A DNA stretch of 64,000 nt, taken from Litorimonas sp964511495. GTDB lineage: Bacteria; Pseudomonadota; Alphaproteobacteria; Caulobacterales; Maricaulaceae. Made by a program: the position numbers and the translations under genes. Of the stretch, positions 40,947 through 51,046 are shown one piece after another (the first letter of the stretch is position 1; the number at the start of each line of letters is the position of its first letter). The stretch is taken from NCBI GenBank assembly GCA_964511495.1, contig CAZEFT010000013.1, positions 21,951 to 85,950 of the forward strand. Reading direction: 5' to 3'. Under the pieces are notes generated by a model that had not been told where the DNA came from, did not search any database, and saw only the letters and a program-made list of their open reading frames with translations.

Positions 40947-42179
40947 CTATTTTGCAGCAGCTTCGACAGCCTCCATGACGCGTAGCAAATTGCCGCCCCA
41001 AATCTTCGCAATATCCTCTTTGGAATAGCCGCGTTTAAGTAATTCAACAGTAACAGCCTCGGTTTCAGACGCATCTTGCCAACCCGCAATACCGCCGCCG
41101 CCGTCAAAATCAGATGCGATGCCGACATGATTAATGCCAGCGACTTTTACGGCATGGTCAATATGATCTACGAAATTGGAGACATCGGGTTCAGGAGCCA
41201 TAGCTTTAATTTCGGCCCGACGTTGGCCATATAAATCGCGCTTAGCTTGGTCCCACGTACTGCGATCACCAAACTCTTCGTCGAGAGCTTTTCTGGCCGC
41301 TTGCTGTTCCATCGTAGGGATTTTGACATAAGCGCCCAGAGCCACCATTTGCGCCACGCCATTAACCTCTGCGATTTTACGCAACTGCTCATCATCCAAA
41401 TTTCGTAAACTATCGGCAACAGCCTTCACGCCACTATGAGACGCGATAATGGGAGTACGTGACAAATCAGCTGCCTGCATCATTGTTTCTTTCCCGGTGT
41501 GGGAAACGTCGACCATAATCCCGTTATCATTTAACGCTGCCACAAGGTCGCGGCCCAAAGGCGATAAGCCATTCCATTTCGGCCCGTCATCGCGCACAAA
41601 ATTCGGGTTTGAACTGTCTCCAAATTGATTGTGACCGAAATGGGTAATGCCGACATAGCGCACGCCGCGTTCCGCCCATTGTGGAACGGCTTCGATTGTA
41701 TTCCCAAGAGGAAAGGCATTTTCCATACCGACCATGACGGCATATTTACCCTCCGCCACAATACGGCGAACATCACTCGCCGTTTTGGCTAAGACAAAAT
41801 GATCCGTATGGGTTTGCGTCAAAGCTTCAATGGCGGACATACGCGTTTCGGCGATTTGCGCGGCCTGTGCAAAACCTTCCGGCGTCAAATCACCCTGCGG
41901 CGTATAGACAATCCAAAACCCGCTATCGAGGTCACCGGCTTGTAGCTTAGGTAAATCAACTTGGAGGTCTGTGGAACCAATCGGGTCAATTTCCTTCATA
42001 TAAGTGAGGGGGATATCAATATGCGTGTCGAGAGTCAGAGTTGCTTCGTGTATTTCTTTCGCCGCTGATAAATCCGGCGACGCATCGCCAGTCTTGATAG
42101 ATTGATCGCTCGCAGGCCGGTCACCACACGCAACGAGAAGGAGAACGGTTGAGAGACAAAGTGCAGATTTTAGGGTCAT
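40947..42179 (-). CDS. Membrane dipeptidase (peptidase M19), lipoprotein
   Basis: Renal-dipeptidase-type zinc enzyme, 410 residues, cleaving dipeptides in the periplasm. Signal MTLKSALCLSTVLLLVAC is a lipoprotein leader. Metal-site segments: LDTHIDIPL (first His/Asp), MVGMENAFPL (bridging Glu), YVGITHFGHNQFGDSS, MVDVSHTG, IIASHSGVKAV, and GIASDFDGGGG. All expected ligands seem present. It starts 12 bases after the stop of the DUF2339 gene, so the two are probably one transcript. Confidence 0.92.
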   Translation of the reverse strand: MTLKSALCLSTVLLLVACGDRPASDQSIKTGDASPDLSAAKEIHEATLTLDTHIDIPLTYMKEIDPIGSTDLQVDLPKLQAGDLDSGFWIVYTPQGDLTPEGFAQAAQIAETRMSAIEALTQTHTDHFVLAKTASDVRRIVAEGKYAVMVGMENAFPLGNTIEAVPQWAERGVRYVGITHFGHNQFGDSSNPNFVRDDGPKWNGLSPLGRDLVAALNDNGIMVDVSHTGKETMMQAADLSRTPIIASHSGVKAVADSLRNLDDEQLRKIAEVNGVAQMVALGAYVKIPTMEQQAARKALDEEFGDRSTWDQAKRDLYGQRRAEIKAMAPEPDVSNFVDHIDHAVKVAGINHVGIASDFDGGGGIAGWQDASETEAVTVELLKRGYSKEDIAKIWGGNLLRVMEAVEAAAK

Positions 42180-42191
42180 ATGAGACAGCCT

Positions 42192-44942
42192 TTAGTCGGA
42201 TTTGGAAAAGAGTATTTTTTGATAGATACGCCCGATTACGATTAATATCAAACCTAAGACGACAAAGGATACGGCGCGTAAGACGCCTTCGAGTCCTGCC
42301 ATATCGACAAAGAAGGCTTTTAGCACAGTCAAGACAATCAAAACAGCGGAAGCCACGCGAAGATCTTTTCGATCGCCTCTCAACCCCGCGACAAGGAAAA
42401 CAATGCCCAGAATGAGCCAAACGGCCGAAATGGCATAGAGTTCGTAACCTTTAGGCGGGGTCTCGAAAATTGAAATCATATCGCCCGAGAAACCAAACCG
42501 TACAATACCCGTGGCGAAGAAGATGAGCGATAGCAGGGCTAACCCTCCCAAAATTCGAATATAAATCTCGGGCCTTCTTTGCTGTAGCGCTCTCGCGATA
42601 AAGCCCAAGAAGAGCGCAGGTAGAAAATATCCCAGAACTAATGAGTTTAGGATAATATTACCGCTTACCCGTTCGTCCCCATTAAAGAGCGGCGACAAGC
42701 TCAGACATAGACCAAAGACAAACAATAGAAGCGAAACCCCAGACACAACCATCGCCAAAGTCGGGAGAAGCCGCGTATGAAGATCACCTTTAGGGTCCCA
42801 TTTATGGGGAGTGAGACGCGTCGCGCCCAAAGTGAAACTCAACCCGGTGAGAACCTGCAGGGATAATTCATCAAAGCTCAGACGTGCCGCCAAAACATCG
42901 CCGCCATTCATAATGTGACGAATTTGGAAAATAACGAATAGGGCAGAAAAAGTCAGTGTCAGCGCTTTTAACCCTTCGGAGGCCAAGTCACGCTTTGAGG
43001 CCGATAACAGCCATGCGCCAATTCCACACAGAATCGCAGGGACAGCGAAATAGAGGACTAACTCGTTAAATATCAACGTCTCCCTTACATCTCCATCGGC
43101 AATACGGATGAGTAACGAGTGGGCCAAGCTGAGAAGCGCAAAGACAGGCACCATTAAGCGTAGAAGCGTTTCTCTCAACGACCAAGCAAGACATACGACC
43201 AAAGCCAGACCGGCCATCAGAGACAGAGTCTCTCCCATTCGTTCCAATCCCATGAAACTCGCCAAAATATAGGCCGTGGCCGCACCAATCGCATAAAAAC
43301 CTGCCACTGACTTTGTGAAACGTTGGTTTTTATAGAGACCGTAAGACAGGCCCACCAAAACGAGACATGTCCCCGCCATCAAGCCCGCAAAGAGAGACGG
43401 TTCCGATAATATGAACCTCTCATATAAGATGGACCAGAGAACAATTGGATAAGCGGCTGATAAACCCGCCCAAATCAGTAATTCTTTATTCTCCTTCTCG
43501 GATGCCAGTCTCCGTAAAATGGAAAAGGCTATGAGAGCCAAGCTAATCACAATCCCTATCACGGTCATACCCGTCAATCCAAAGACAGTCAGGTTCATTT
43601 GGAAGAGAACGACAAGGCCTAAGAAAGCTCCTATCACAGTCAGCCATGGCTGCTTTTTGAATGCCCAAGCGGCCCCCATCAGCGCGGCGATTGTCGCTAG
43701 AATCGCAACAGCATGAGGCTGTGAAGTTACGTTATCTGTCCAAGCCGCAAAGGATAAAAGCGCCGCCCCTCCAGCCCATAAATAGGATGTTAAATTATTA
43801 TGCGTGATGTCGTGGAGCTTGGGGGGTAATCCATTTTGAAGTGCGGCACGTTCGGCAATGAAAACGTTCAGACCCAATCCCAATCCTAAAAAGGCATACC
43901 AGACGGGTAAGGTCGACAGGCTTTCCACGGCCTCAAAACTCATAAACGACCAGAATAGCAGCCCAAATAGTGTTGATACATTCAGCCATCCCCATTGGCG
44001 GGCTTTTGCCACCCACAGGGAGGCCGCTGAGACCGCGAGCAAATAACCATATAACATGTAAATATTCGGATCGTCTGTTTGGATTAACAAAGGGGTCACG
44101 AGAGAGCCCACTAAACCAATCGCTGCCAAGACGGCCCCGTGACGATAGGAAAGCGCCAAAGCGAAAAGAGAGATAAGGCCTAAGCCGGCAAAAGCAGGAA
44201 CTGAACCCAAAAACCCGTAAAGTGCAAAGGCCGCATAGAGCGTGCCATATAGTGTGAACAACCCAATCGCTGTCAGAAGCGTTGGGATATAGGCCTTTTC
44301 TTTAATCGATTTTGCAATGGCGGCACCGCGGCCACTCAGAGAATTTTTTAAATCTGCGCGATGTAGCCATTCTCCCGCACCTAACAGGACGAGACCCAGT
44401 AGCCCCGCCATGGAAACCCGCATCGCCGGGGTAAACACTCCCGCCTCAATCGAGTATCGCAGCAAGAATACAGCCCCAATGAGTAGAACCAGTCCACCCA
44501 CCCAAACCGAGCCTTGCGCGCCAATCCATTCTTCAAATGACTTTTTCGGCTTTTGGGGCTTGTCGGTTTTATGGGCGACAGGCTTCGCCGCTCTCTTTCG
44601 AGGCGTGTCAGATTGAAGGGCAACAGATTTAGCCCAACTCTCACGCGTTGACCTTTCAGGACTCTTCGTCGTTTCTTGGCTTTTGATAGTTGAAGTCTCA
44701 GCCGCCTTATTCGTATTCTGATTACTGGCCGGTTCAGGGGTTGTTGATAACGTTTGAGATTTGGCAGTATCGCTTGCGAGCGCGGAGCTCTGTGTTTGCC
44801 CCTGCTGTGACTGAAGCTTGTGCAAATATTTCCGTAGAGCGTCGACCTCACGCGACAAATGTCCGACTTTGTTCAGGGCGACAATCGATAAGATTATCGG
44901 CAGACCAAATACAACAATGATGATTAAGACAATAGCTTCCAT
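42192..44942 (-). CDS. DUF2339 polytopic membrane protein
   Basis: 916 residues. A short N-terminal span is followed by a coiled coil (VDALRKYLHKLQSQQ) and a Ser/Thr/Lys-rich linker (about residues 45-135). The rest is one continuous array of more than 20 hydrophobic segments starting at SFEEWIGAQGSVWVGGLVLL, the signature entry point of the DUF2339 family. Function of the family is unknown; it has been suggested to be envelope related. Upstream partner in an apparent two-gene operon with the dipeptidase. Confidence 0.85.
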   Translation of the reverse strand: MEAIVLIIIVVFGLPIILSIVALNKVGHLSREVDALRKYLHKLQSQQGQTQSSALASDTAKSQTLSTTPEPASNQNTNKAAETSTIKSQETTKSPERSTRESWAKSVALQSDTPRKRAAKPVAHKTDKPQKPKKSFEEWIGAQGSVWVGGLVLLIGAVFLLRYSIEAGVFTPAMRVSMAGLLGLVLLGAGEWLHRADLKNSLSGRGAAIAKSIKEKAYIPTLLTAIGLFTLYGTLYAAFALYGFLGSVPAFAGLGLISLFALALSYRHGAVLAAIGLVGSLVTPLLIQTDDPNIYMLYGYLLAVSAASLWVAKARQWGWLNVSTLFGLLFWSFMSFEAVESLSTLPVWYAFLGLGLGLNVFIAERAALQNGLPPKLHDITHNNLTSYLWAGGAALLSFAAWTDNVTSQPHAVAILATIAALMGAAWAFKKQPWLTVIGAFLGLVVLFQMNLTVFGLTGMTVIGIVISLALIAFSILRRLASEKENKELLIWAGLSAAYPIVLWSILYERFILSEPSLFAGLMAGTCLVLVGLSYGLYKNQRFTKSVAGFYAIGAATAYILASFMGLERMGETLSLMAGLALVVCLAWSLRETLLRLMVPVFALLSLAHSLLIRIADGDVRETLIFNELVLYFAVPAILCGIGAWLLSASKRDLASEGLKALTLTFSALFVIFQIRHIMNGGDVLAARLSFDELSLQVLTGLSFTLGATRLTPHKWDPKGDLHTRLLPTLAMVVSGVSLLLFVFGLCLSLSPLFNGDERVSGNIILNSLVLGYFLPALFLGFIARALQQRRPEIYIRILGGLALLSLIFFATGIVRFGFSGDMISIFETPPKGYELYAISAVWLILGIVFLVAGLRGDRKDLRVASAVLIVLTVLKAFFVDMAGLEGVLRAVSFVVLGLILIVIGRIYQKILFSKSD

Positions 44943-45038
44943 ACACGCTCCGGAGCTTACACTAGGCTAGCGGGTATGGGGTGCAACAAAAAAGCTGCCC
45001 TGCAGAAATCTTTTCAAGCCAGAGAATCCGAAGGCGAG

Positions 45039-45860
45039 TTACGGCTTATCAATAAATGTAAGAGGGTTTTTGGATCGTTTCGCTGTCAGGGTAAAAATTT
45101 GATCATCGCGCAATCCACTGATCACATCGACAGATAGAGTGTCCCCGGATTGTTTTTCAATACTGAGTTCGGCTCCAAACACCCTATGCGTATGGGGACC
45201 GTTCGATAGGGCAATCTCTTCACGAGCAGATTGAACCCATTCTCCGCCCTCCGTTTGAATTTGGAAATCGAAGATATGCTTTCCCTTCTTCACATTTTTA
45301 TAAAGCACGCGAGCAGGCAAATAAGGCGTCGCGAAAATCTCACCTGAATTTTCTACAGGAGTGAAAGCGATTGGGTCGAACGCCTTTTTATGCTCACCCA
45401 AGGCAAAATGGATATAAGGCGGCAAATCTAATTGCCCTTTGGTGCTAGAAAACACTCTATCAAAGCGAGAATCCCCATCGCTATCTGATAAGCAAGAAAT
45501 AAGACGAATAGGCTTCCCGATTTTCGGGGTCGCTAGGAAGGTGGGTTCGTAAGAACAATAGGCCCGCACATCATTTTTGTCTCTAACTTCATAAAGCCGA
45601 GAACTCGGCGCAAATTTTATGTATGTGTTGCCGGTTTTGCGAATGAAGATTTCGCGCCCTTCGGGCACTTGGACTATATTGGAAGGTGCCAAAAACTGCT
45701 CAAAGAGAACATCGCCGGGTGATAGGGCGTTAGATTTGACACTCACGCCCTCGACACCCGTCATGTAAGTCTTAAGCTTCGACAACCCTTTGGCTTGAAT
45801 GGGTGCCGAGAAGGCACCCAACATAATCGAAACAATTAAGAAAAGAACAAAACGTTTCAT
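45039..45860 (-). CDS. Unrecognised secreted protein downstream of rpoD
   Basis: 273 residues with a clear signal peptide (MKRFVLFLIVSIMLGAFSAPIQA followed by KG). The body is beta-rich, including SPGDVLFEQFLAPSNIVQVP and an RAYCSYEPTF segment followed later by SCLSDSDGDSRFDRVF, with two cysteines that may pair. I do not recognise a family. The start lies 8 bases after the rpoD stop, so it can be read from the rpoD transcript, an unusual place for an exported protein. Confidence 0.65.
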   Translation of the reverse strand: MKRFVLFLIVSIMLGAFSAPIQAKGLSKLKTYMTGVEGVSVKSNALSPGDVLFEQFLAPSNIVQVPEGREIFIRKTGNTYIKFAPSSRLYEVRDKNDVRAYCSYEPTFLATPKIGKPIRLISCLSDSDGDSRFDRVFSSTKGQLDLPPYIHFALGEHKKAFDPIAFTPVENSGEIFATPYLPARVLYKNVKKGKHIFDFQIQTEGGEWVQSAREEIALSNGPHTHRVFGAELSIEKQSGDTLSVDVISGLRDDQIFTLTAKRSKNPLTFIDKP

Positions 45861-45868
45861 AGGCCGTG

Positions 45869-47941
45869 TTACTGATCCAAGAAGCTCCGGAGTTTGCGGC
45901 TTCGGCTTGGATGCTTTAATTTCCGCAGAGCTTTTGCTTCGATCTGGCGAATACGTTCACGCGTAACCGAGAATTGTTGCCCCACCTCTTCCAGAGTGTG
46001 GTCTGTGTTCATACCGATACCAAAACGCATCCGTAAGACACGCTCCTCACGCGGGGTGAGTGACGCCAAAACGCGTGTTGTTGTTTCACGCAGATTGGAC
46101 TGAATGGCGGCCTCAATCGGCAGGATTGCATTACTGTCTTCGATAAAGTCACCTAATTGACTGTCTTCCTCATCACCAATCGGCGTTTCCAGAGAAATCG
46201 GCTCTTTGGCAATTTTCATAACCTTGCGCACTTTTTCAAGCGGCATAGAGAGCTTTGCAGCCAGTTCTTCAGGTGTCGGCTCGCGACCGATTTCATGCAA
46301 AATTTGGCGAGAAGTGCGAACAATCTTGTTAATTGTCTCAATCATATGAACCGGAATACGGATAGTCCGCGCTTGGTCTGCGATTGAGCGGGTAATCGCC
46401 TGACGAATCCACCACGTCGCATAAGTCGAGAATTTATAACCGCGACGATATTCGAATTTATCAACGGCTTTCATCAAACCGATATTACCCTCTTGGATAA
46501 GATCAAGAAATTGCAGGCCGCGATTGGTATATTTTTTGGCAATCGAAATGACGAGGCGCAGATTGGCTTCGACCATTTCCTTTTTAGCCTGACGGGCTTC
46601 TCGCTCGCCTTTTTGCACAGTCTGCACGATACGGCGGAACTCATCCACAGGCACGCCCGTTTCCTGCGCCAATCCACCAATCTCAGCACGTAGTTTTTCA
46701 ATAGAAGTCTTTTCACGCTTTAGGAAACGATCCCAGGCCTCAGACTTACCTTCGAGGTCATCCATCCAATTTGGGTTCAACTCGGAGCCCAAATAAGCTT
46801 GGAGGAATTCTTGACGCGGCACACCATTGCCGTCTGCCAAACGCATCAATCGACCTTCAAGACTGATGAAACGACGGTTAATCGCATAAAGCTGATCAAT
46901 CAGCGCTTCGATACGCGCATTATTGAGTTGAAGGGATTTAATCTCTTCAATGATTTCTTCTTGCAAGGCGTCATATTCTTCAGCCTGTGGCTTGCGCATT
47001 TTCTTGCCGGTCAGACGAGCCTTAATAAGCATGGCCTGTAATTTTTGGAACCGACCGAAATTGGCAGAGATTCTGTCCAACTTCTCCATGATTTCGTCAC
47101 GCAAAGCCGCTTCCATCGACGCCATGGAGAGGTTTGTTTTATCATCCTCATCTTCTTCATCATCATCGATTTGTTTTTCGCCCGGCTTATAATTCCGTTC
47201 CGGCATTTTATTGCGCGGTGGGTGAACTGGCTGAGAAAGGTCATCATCCTCTGTCGCTTCGATCTCACCTTTTTCGATTTTCTCACGACGAACCGCCGCT
47301 TGCGAACGGTCTTCCTGAATATTACCGATGGATTGGTTATAGGTACCGTCCAAATCAATGATATCGCGCAAGAGAATTTCGCCCTCTGCCAATTCTTCCC
47401 GCCAGATCATGATCGCCTCAAAGGTCAATGCGCTTTCGCACAGCCCCTTAATCATCGTGTCGCGACCCGCCTCAATCCGTTTCGCTATAGCAATTTCGCC
47501 TTCGCGAGACAGTAATTCCACCACGCCCATTTCGCGCAAATACATGCGAACCGGGTCATCTGTGCGGTCTAATTCTTCTTTGGAGTTCCCGCCTTTGACT
47601 GTAGTCGTTTCGGCACGCGCCAAAGTTTTGGAGCCAATAGTTGGTTCTTCTTTATCGTCATAGACAGAAATGCCCAAATCAGAGAGAGCCGCCAAAACGA
47701 CTTCAATCTCATCCGCAGAAATGCCGTCCATATCGATATGTTTGCGCAGTTCATCAATCGGCAGAAGTCCGGAATTGGTCTTCGCCTTAGCGAGCATGCG
47801 TTTGACCTCGATATTTTCCAGATCTAGGCGCTTACCCGGCTTGATGGGCGGTGTTGCATCCGCGTCGGTTTTTGCGACGTCTTCTGACGCCGCTGTCGCA
47901 GAATTTTTCTTATTTTCGGTAGAAGTGGCTGTGCCGGCCAT
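45869..47941 (-). CDS. rpoD: Primary RNA polymerase sigma factor (sigma-70)
   Basis: Housekeeping sigma factor, 690 residues. Region 1.1 is at about residues 55-110 (LPIDELRKHIDMDGISADEI). Region 1.2 has DDPVRMYLREMGVVELLSRE. A long acidic non-conserved insert follows (about 205-270; DDDEEDEDDK), then region 2 (NLRLVISIAKKYTNRGLQF, then EYRRGYKFSTYATWWIRQAI), region 3 (IRIPVHMIETINKIVR) and region 4 (LTPREERVLRMRFGIGMNTD, then TLEEVGQQFSVTRERIRQIE). It follows dnaG with 122 bases between, the usual macromolecular-synthesis arrangement. Confidence 0.97.
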   Translation of the reverse strand: MAGTATSTENKKNSATAASEDVAKTDADATPPIKPGKRLDLENIEVKRMLAKAKTNSGLLPIDELRKHIDMDGISADEIEVVLAALSDLGISVYDDKEEPTIGSKTLARAETTTVKGGNSKEELDRTDDPVRMYLREMGVVELLSREGEIAIAKRIEAGRDTMIKGLCESALTFEAIMIWREELAEGEILLRDIIDLDGTYNQSIGNIQEDRSQAAVRREKIEKGEIEATEDDDLSQPVHPPRNKMPERNYKPGEKQIDDDEEDEDDKTNLSMASMEAALRDEIMEKLDRISANFGRFQKLQAMLIKARLTGKKMRKPQAEEYDALQEEIIEEIKSLQLNNARIEALIDQLYAINRRFISLEGRLMRLADGNGVPRQEFLQAYLGSELNPNWMDDLEGKSEAWDRFLKREKTSIEKLRAEIGGLAQETGVPVDEFRRIVQTVQKGEREARQAKKEMVEANLRLVISIAKKYTNRGLQFLDLIQEGNIGLMKAVDKFEYRRGYKFSTYATWWIRQAITRSIADQARTIRIPVHMIETINKIVRTSRQILHEIGREPTPEELAAKLSMPLEKVRKVMKIAKEPISLETPIGDEEDSQLGDFIEDSNAILPIEAAIQSNLRETTTRVLASLTPREERVLRMRFGIGMNTDHTLEEVGQQFSVTRERIRQIEAKALRKLKHPSRSRKLRSFLDQ

Positions 47942-48063
47942 ATAGGCACCTTTCCATGATCAAGGGTGGGTGACGGCCCGTCCCTTAAAACAGTAACAGC
48001 CGCACGTTAATCACTTAACGCCCGGCAAATCTCTTTCACTGACAGCCTCTTGGATTTTGACAT

Positions 48064-49875
48064 TCAGTCGTCATCCGATTTAGCCGCCCGCATTAAGCGC
48101 CGAAGCGCTTCCGAATTATTCTCACGAATGGTGTCGGCCATTCGTAAGCGTGTTCCATGTGTTTCATCGCTGGTTTGGTGTTGCTCGGTTAGAGCGTTAG
48201 CCTCTTCTTGCCAGAGTGCTGTGCGTGTATCCAAATCCGAAGTCGATCCGCCCATGGCTGCTGTTATTAACATGCGGTCCCGAAGCAGGCCTTTACGCAG
48301 CCCTTCCAGTCCCTCATTTGATATATGGGTGTTTAGCGCGTTGATTTCAACTGCTTTTGTGACCCGCCAATAGGACAAAAAGCTACGTTGCAGGCGAATA
48401 CAATCGGGATCGGTGAAGGGAAGCTCGAAAAGTGTCTCATCCACATGCGCCAAAAGCTCAGGAAACAGCAATATGGCCCCGATGAGCGAGCGTTCCCGTC
48501 GACGATTCTTGGCCAAAGCCATAGCATCCCGCTTCATAGCGGATTTATCGGCCTTACTTTCCTGTTGTTTGGAGGTGCGGCGTTTGGCTTGCCACCCATA
48601 GGCCTCATCAAATCGCGCCAAGAGCTCGGTTTTGTAAAGCGCCTTGACATCAGCTTGTTCAATTTCGTTCAAAGCGGCGTAGAGCCGGGATTTAAAGCCA
48701 GCTTTCTGCTCAGGCGTGCTGAGCGGCTCTTTCTCTTGTTCTCGGCGCCATAACATATCAATCAGGGGCATAGCAGCATCTAGAACCGCCTGCATAGCAG
48801 GATGGCCTTCGGCGCGGATGAGATCATCAGGGTCCTGTCCGTCAGGCAAAATTGCGAAACGCAATGACTGTCCCGGCTTCAATAACGGTAAGGCTCGTTC
48901 AATTGATCGATAAGCGGCACGTAAACCGGCTTTGTCTCCGTCAAAACACAATATAGGTTCAGGGCCTGCTCGCCAAAGTAATTCCAATTGCTCTTCCGTC
49001 AGAGCCGTTCCCATAGGAGCCACCGCCTGTTCAAATCCGGCACGGGCTAATGAGATGACATCCATATAGCCTTCGGCGACAATCATCCCGCGCGCATTAT
49101 TTTTCGGATTGGACAAAGCCTTGCGCGCCCGATGGTAGTTATACAAAAGCTTAGATTTTGAAAAAACGGGTGTTTCAGGCGAATTCAGATATTTCGCTTT
49201 CGCCTCTTTATCCATAGCCCGACCGCCAAAAGCGACCAAACGCCCCCGACTGTCGTGGATAGGGAACATGATCCGATCGCGAAAACGATCCCAGCTCTCA
49301 CGTGACTTATCGTCGGATTCGATAATCAATCCAGCTTCGACTAACTGTGTCTCGGTTGCACCTTGTTGAACAAGCTCAGATTTCAGCGCTGAAAAATCAT
49401 TCGGTGCGAAACCCATCCCGAAATATTGCGCCGCCGTTTTCGACAATCCTCGGGCCGAAAGGTAATCCCGCGCGCCCTCGCCCACTTGGCGATAGAGGCA
49501 TTTTTCAAAAAATTCCTGCGCCCGTTCCATCCAGGATATAGTTTCTTTATTTCGCGCGGCCCTTGCTTCGGCTTGGGGGTCTGCTTTTGGCATCTCCAAC
49601 CCGGCCATATCTGCAAGCTTTTCAACCGCCTCGGGGAAACTCAACCCCTCTACTTCCATTAAAAATGAGATGGCATCCCCATGCTTTCCCGATGAAAAAC
49701 AGTGATAAAACCCCTTCTCATCATTGACGAAAAAGCTGGGTGTTTTCTCACTTGTGAAGGGGGACAGACCTGCAAATTCACGGCCCTGGCGTTTTAATTT
49801 GACATGACGACCGACAACATCTGACGGACGTACACGCGCCTTTATCTCGTCCAAAAATGCCTCACCAAATCTCAT
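48064..49875 (-). CDS. dnaG: DNA primase
   Basis: Makes RNA primers at the replication fork, 603 residues. The N-terminal zinc-type domain is recognisable, but its ligands are mostly replaced: the usual Cys-x2-His / Cys-x2-Cys reads SPFT and CFSS, leaving one cysteine, so zinc binding is doubtful. The TOPRIM domain is complete: GMIVAEGYMDVISLARAGFE and EPILCFDGDKAG. The C-terminal DnaB-interaction region is divergent. The loss of zinc ligands matches what I recall for other alphaproteobacterial primases. rpoD follows. Confidence 0.95.
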   Translation of the reverse strand: MRFGEAFLDEIKARVRPSDVVGRHVKLKRQGREFAGLSPFTSEKTPSFFVNDEKGFYHCFSSGKHGDAISFLMEVEGLSFPEAVEKLADMAGLEMPKADPQAEARAARNKETISWMERAQEFFEKCLYRQVGEGARDYLSARGLSKTAAQYFGMGFAPNDFSALKSELVQQGATETQLVEAGLIIESDDKSRESWDRFRDRIMFPIHDSRGRLVAFGGRAMDKEAKAKYLNSPETPVFSKSKLLYNYHRARKALSNPKNNARGMIVAEGYMDVISLARAGFEQAVAPMGTALTEEQLELLWRAGPEPILCFDGDKAGLRAAYRSIERALPLLKPGQSLRFAILPDGQDPDDLIRAEGHPAMQAVLDAAMPLIDMLWRREQEKEPLSTPEQKAGFKSRLYAALNEIEQADVKALYKTELLARFDEAYGWQAKRRTSKQQESKADKSAMKRDAMALAKNRRRERSLIGAILLFPELLAHVDETLFELPFTDPDCIRLQRSFLSYWRVTKAVEINALNTHISNEGLEGLRKGLLRDRMLITAAMGGSTSDLDTRTALWQEEANALTEQHQTSDETHGTRLRMADTIRENNSEALRRLMRAAKSDDD

Positions 49876-49967
49876 GAGTTAGAGATAGTGCGAAACGTCG
49901 CCCTTTACGAGTCGGGAATCGCAACAAAGCGTATCAAAGGATTTGAAAAGAGGTTTTCTCTTACCGG

Positions 49968-50990
49968 TTAAATGCCTTTGAGGTCATCATAGGAGGTCAC
50001 GCATTCCACAGGGACGCCTTGGGTTCTAATAATTTCAATGCCTGCTTCATTGTCTTTATCCACGATAGGCCCTGCCTGTCTGAATATGACCCGCCTCAAC
50101 CGATTGGCGTGCTCTGTCGCGATAGTGGCATAAACTTGGGGGTCATGCTGGCCTGTATCGCCGATTAAGATGAATTTCATATAATGGTTAGCCCTCAATA
50201 TTGTTTTGATAGCGTCCACCTTATGATCGCCATGCGTGCCTGTTATGAGTTGGTTTTCGCCAATGCCAAAATCCCGCAAAAATATTGGCCCCATCGGCAG
50301 TTGCGTTCGCGTAAACACCTTCATCAAAAACCCATGCAGATTCCACGGTGAAGAACTAACATAAAAGACGGGATATTCTTTTTCTGCAAAACTCTGATAC
50401 AGTCGAACCGCATCATCAAACACAATACGATTGAGGGCGTTACCGCGAAATGTGTTCGCGATATTTTTTGGCAGTGACCAAGCCTCTGTTAGTAAAACCG
50501 TATCATCAATATCACTGATGACACCGATTTTTGCCGTGGCCGCAGGCACAATGACTGGCAGTTTCGCCAACAAATCAAATTCTGGCACGCTCACATCAAT
50601 ATAATGCTTCCCGGAAACGGTGGGTCTAGGCAGGGTAAGCTCGAAATAACCTTCTTCATCTGTGCGCGCTGAAACACCACCAGAGACAATCTCAACATCC
50701 GAAATTTCATCCGTCAAAAACAAACGCACCATCGTGAAAATATTATCCCAAACAGTCGGATCGACTTTTTCAATATCGTGTCGTGCGGTGACTAAACGTC
50801 CGCGAATAATCGCGTTATCAGGTGTCACATATCCGATATGGGGGACAATCATGGCAGGCTTGCTCACGTCTCGACGCTTCACGCCGTCAATCAAACTTTC
50901 CGCATCCATGAGAATGTCGAGCACGGCTTGTTTGATTACTGCTGATATTGTCATATTATTAAAACGTAAGACAAGAATTGCTGTTCCCAT
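49968..50990 (-). CDS. APP1-type phosphatase (DUF2183) protein
   Basis: 340 residues with a C-terminal HAD-like catalytic domain of the yeast App1 phosphatidate phosphatase type: VISDIDDTVLLTEAW holds the DxDxT nucleophile motif, followed by PVFYVSSSPWNLHGFLM and ILIGDTGQHDPQVYA. The first ~150 residues include a beta domain (GRLVTARHDIEKVDPT, with EEGYFELTLPRP). No signal peptide. The first ATG (50990) and a second at 50954 are both possible, neither with a good Shine-Dalgarno. Lipid phosphatase activity is inferred from the family. Confidence 0.82.
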   Translation of the reverse strand: MGTAILVLRFNNMTISAVIKQAVLDILMDAESLIDGVKRRDVSKPAMIVPHIGYVTPDNAIIRGRLVTARHDIEKVDPTVWDNIFTMVRLFLTDEISDVEIVSGGVSARTDEEGYFELTLPRPTVSGKHYIDVSVPEFDLLAKLPVIVPAATAKIGVISDIDDTVLLTEAWSLPKNIANTFRGNALNRIVFDDAVRLYQSFAEKEYPVFYVSSSPWNLHGFLMKVFTRTQLPMGPIFLRDFGIGENQLITGTHGDHKVDAIKTILRANHYMKFILIGDTGQHDPQVYATIATEHANRLRRVIFRQAGPIVDKDNEAGIEIIRTQGVPVECVTSYDDLKGI

Positions 50991-51046
50991 AATTATAGTT
51001 ATGGAGATACAGAAAGCACGCCCTTAGTTTTAAAGGGTTTATCTAA

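Noticed and set aside
44980..45012. Short stem CTGC/GCAG followed by a T-run on the minus strand after the gene at 45039
   Set aside because: The stem is only four pairs with a three-base loop, too weak to call a terminator.
45894..47945. Several plus-strand open frames opposite rpoD, and similar ones opposite rpoB and rpoC
   Set aside because: They are shadows of conserved coding sequence on the other strand; no family features or start signals.
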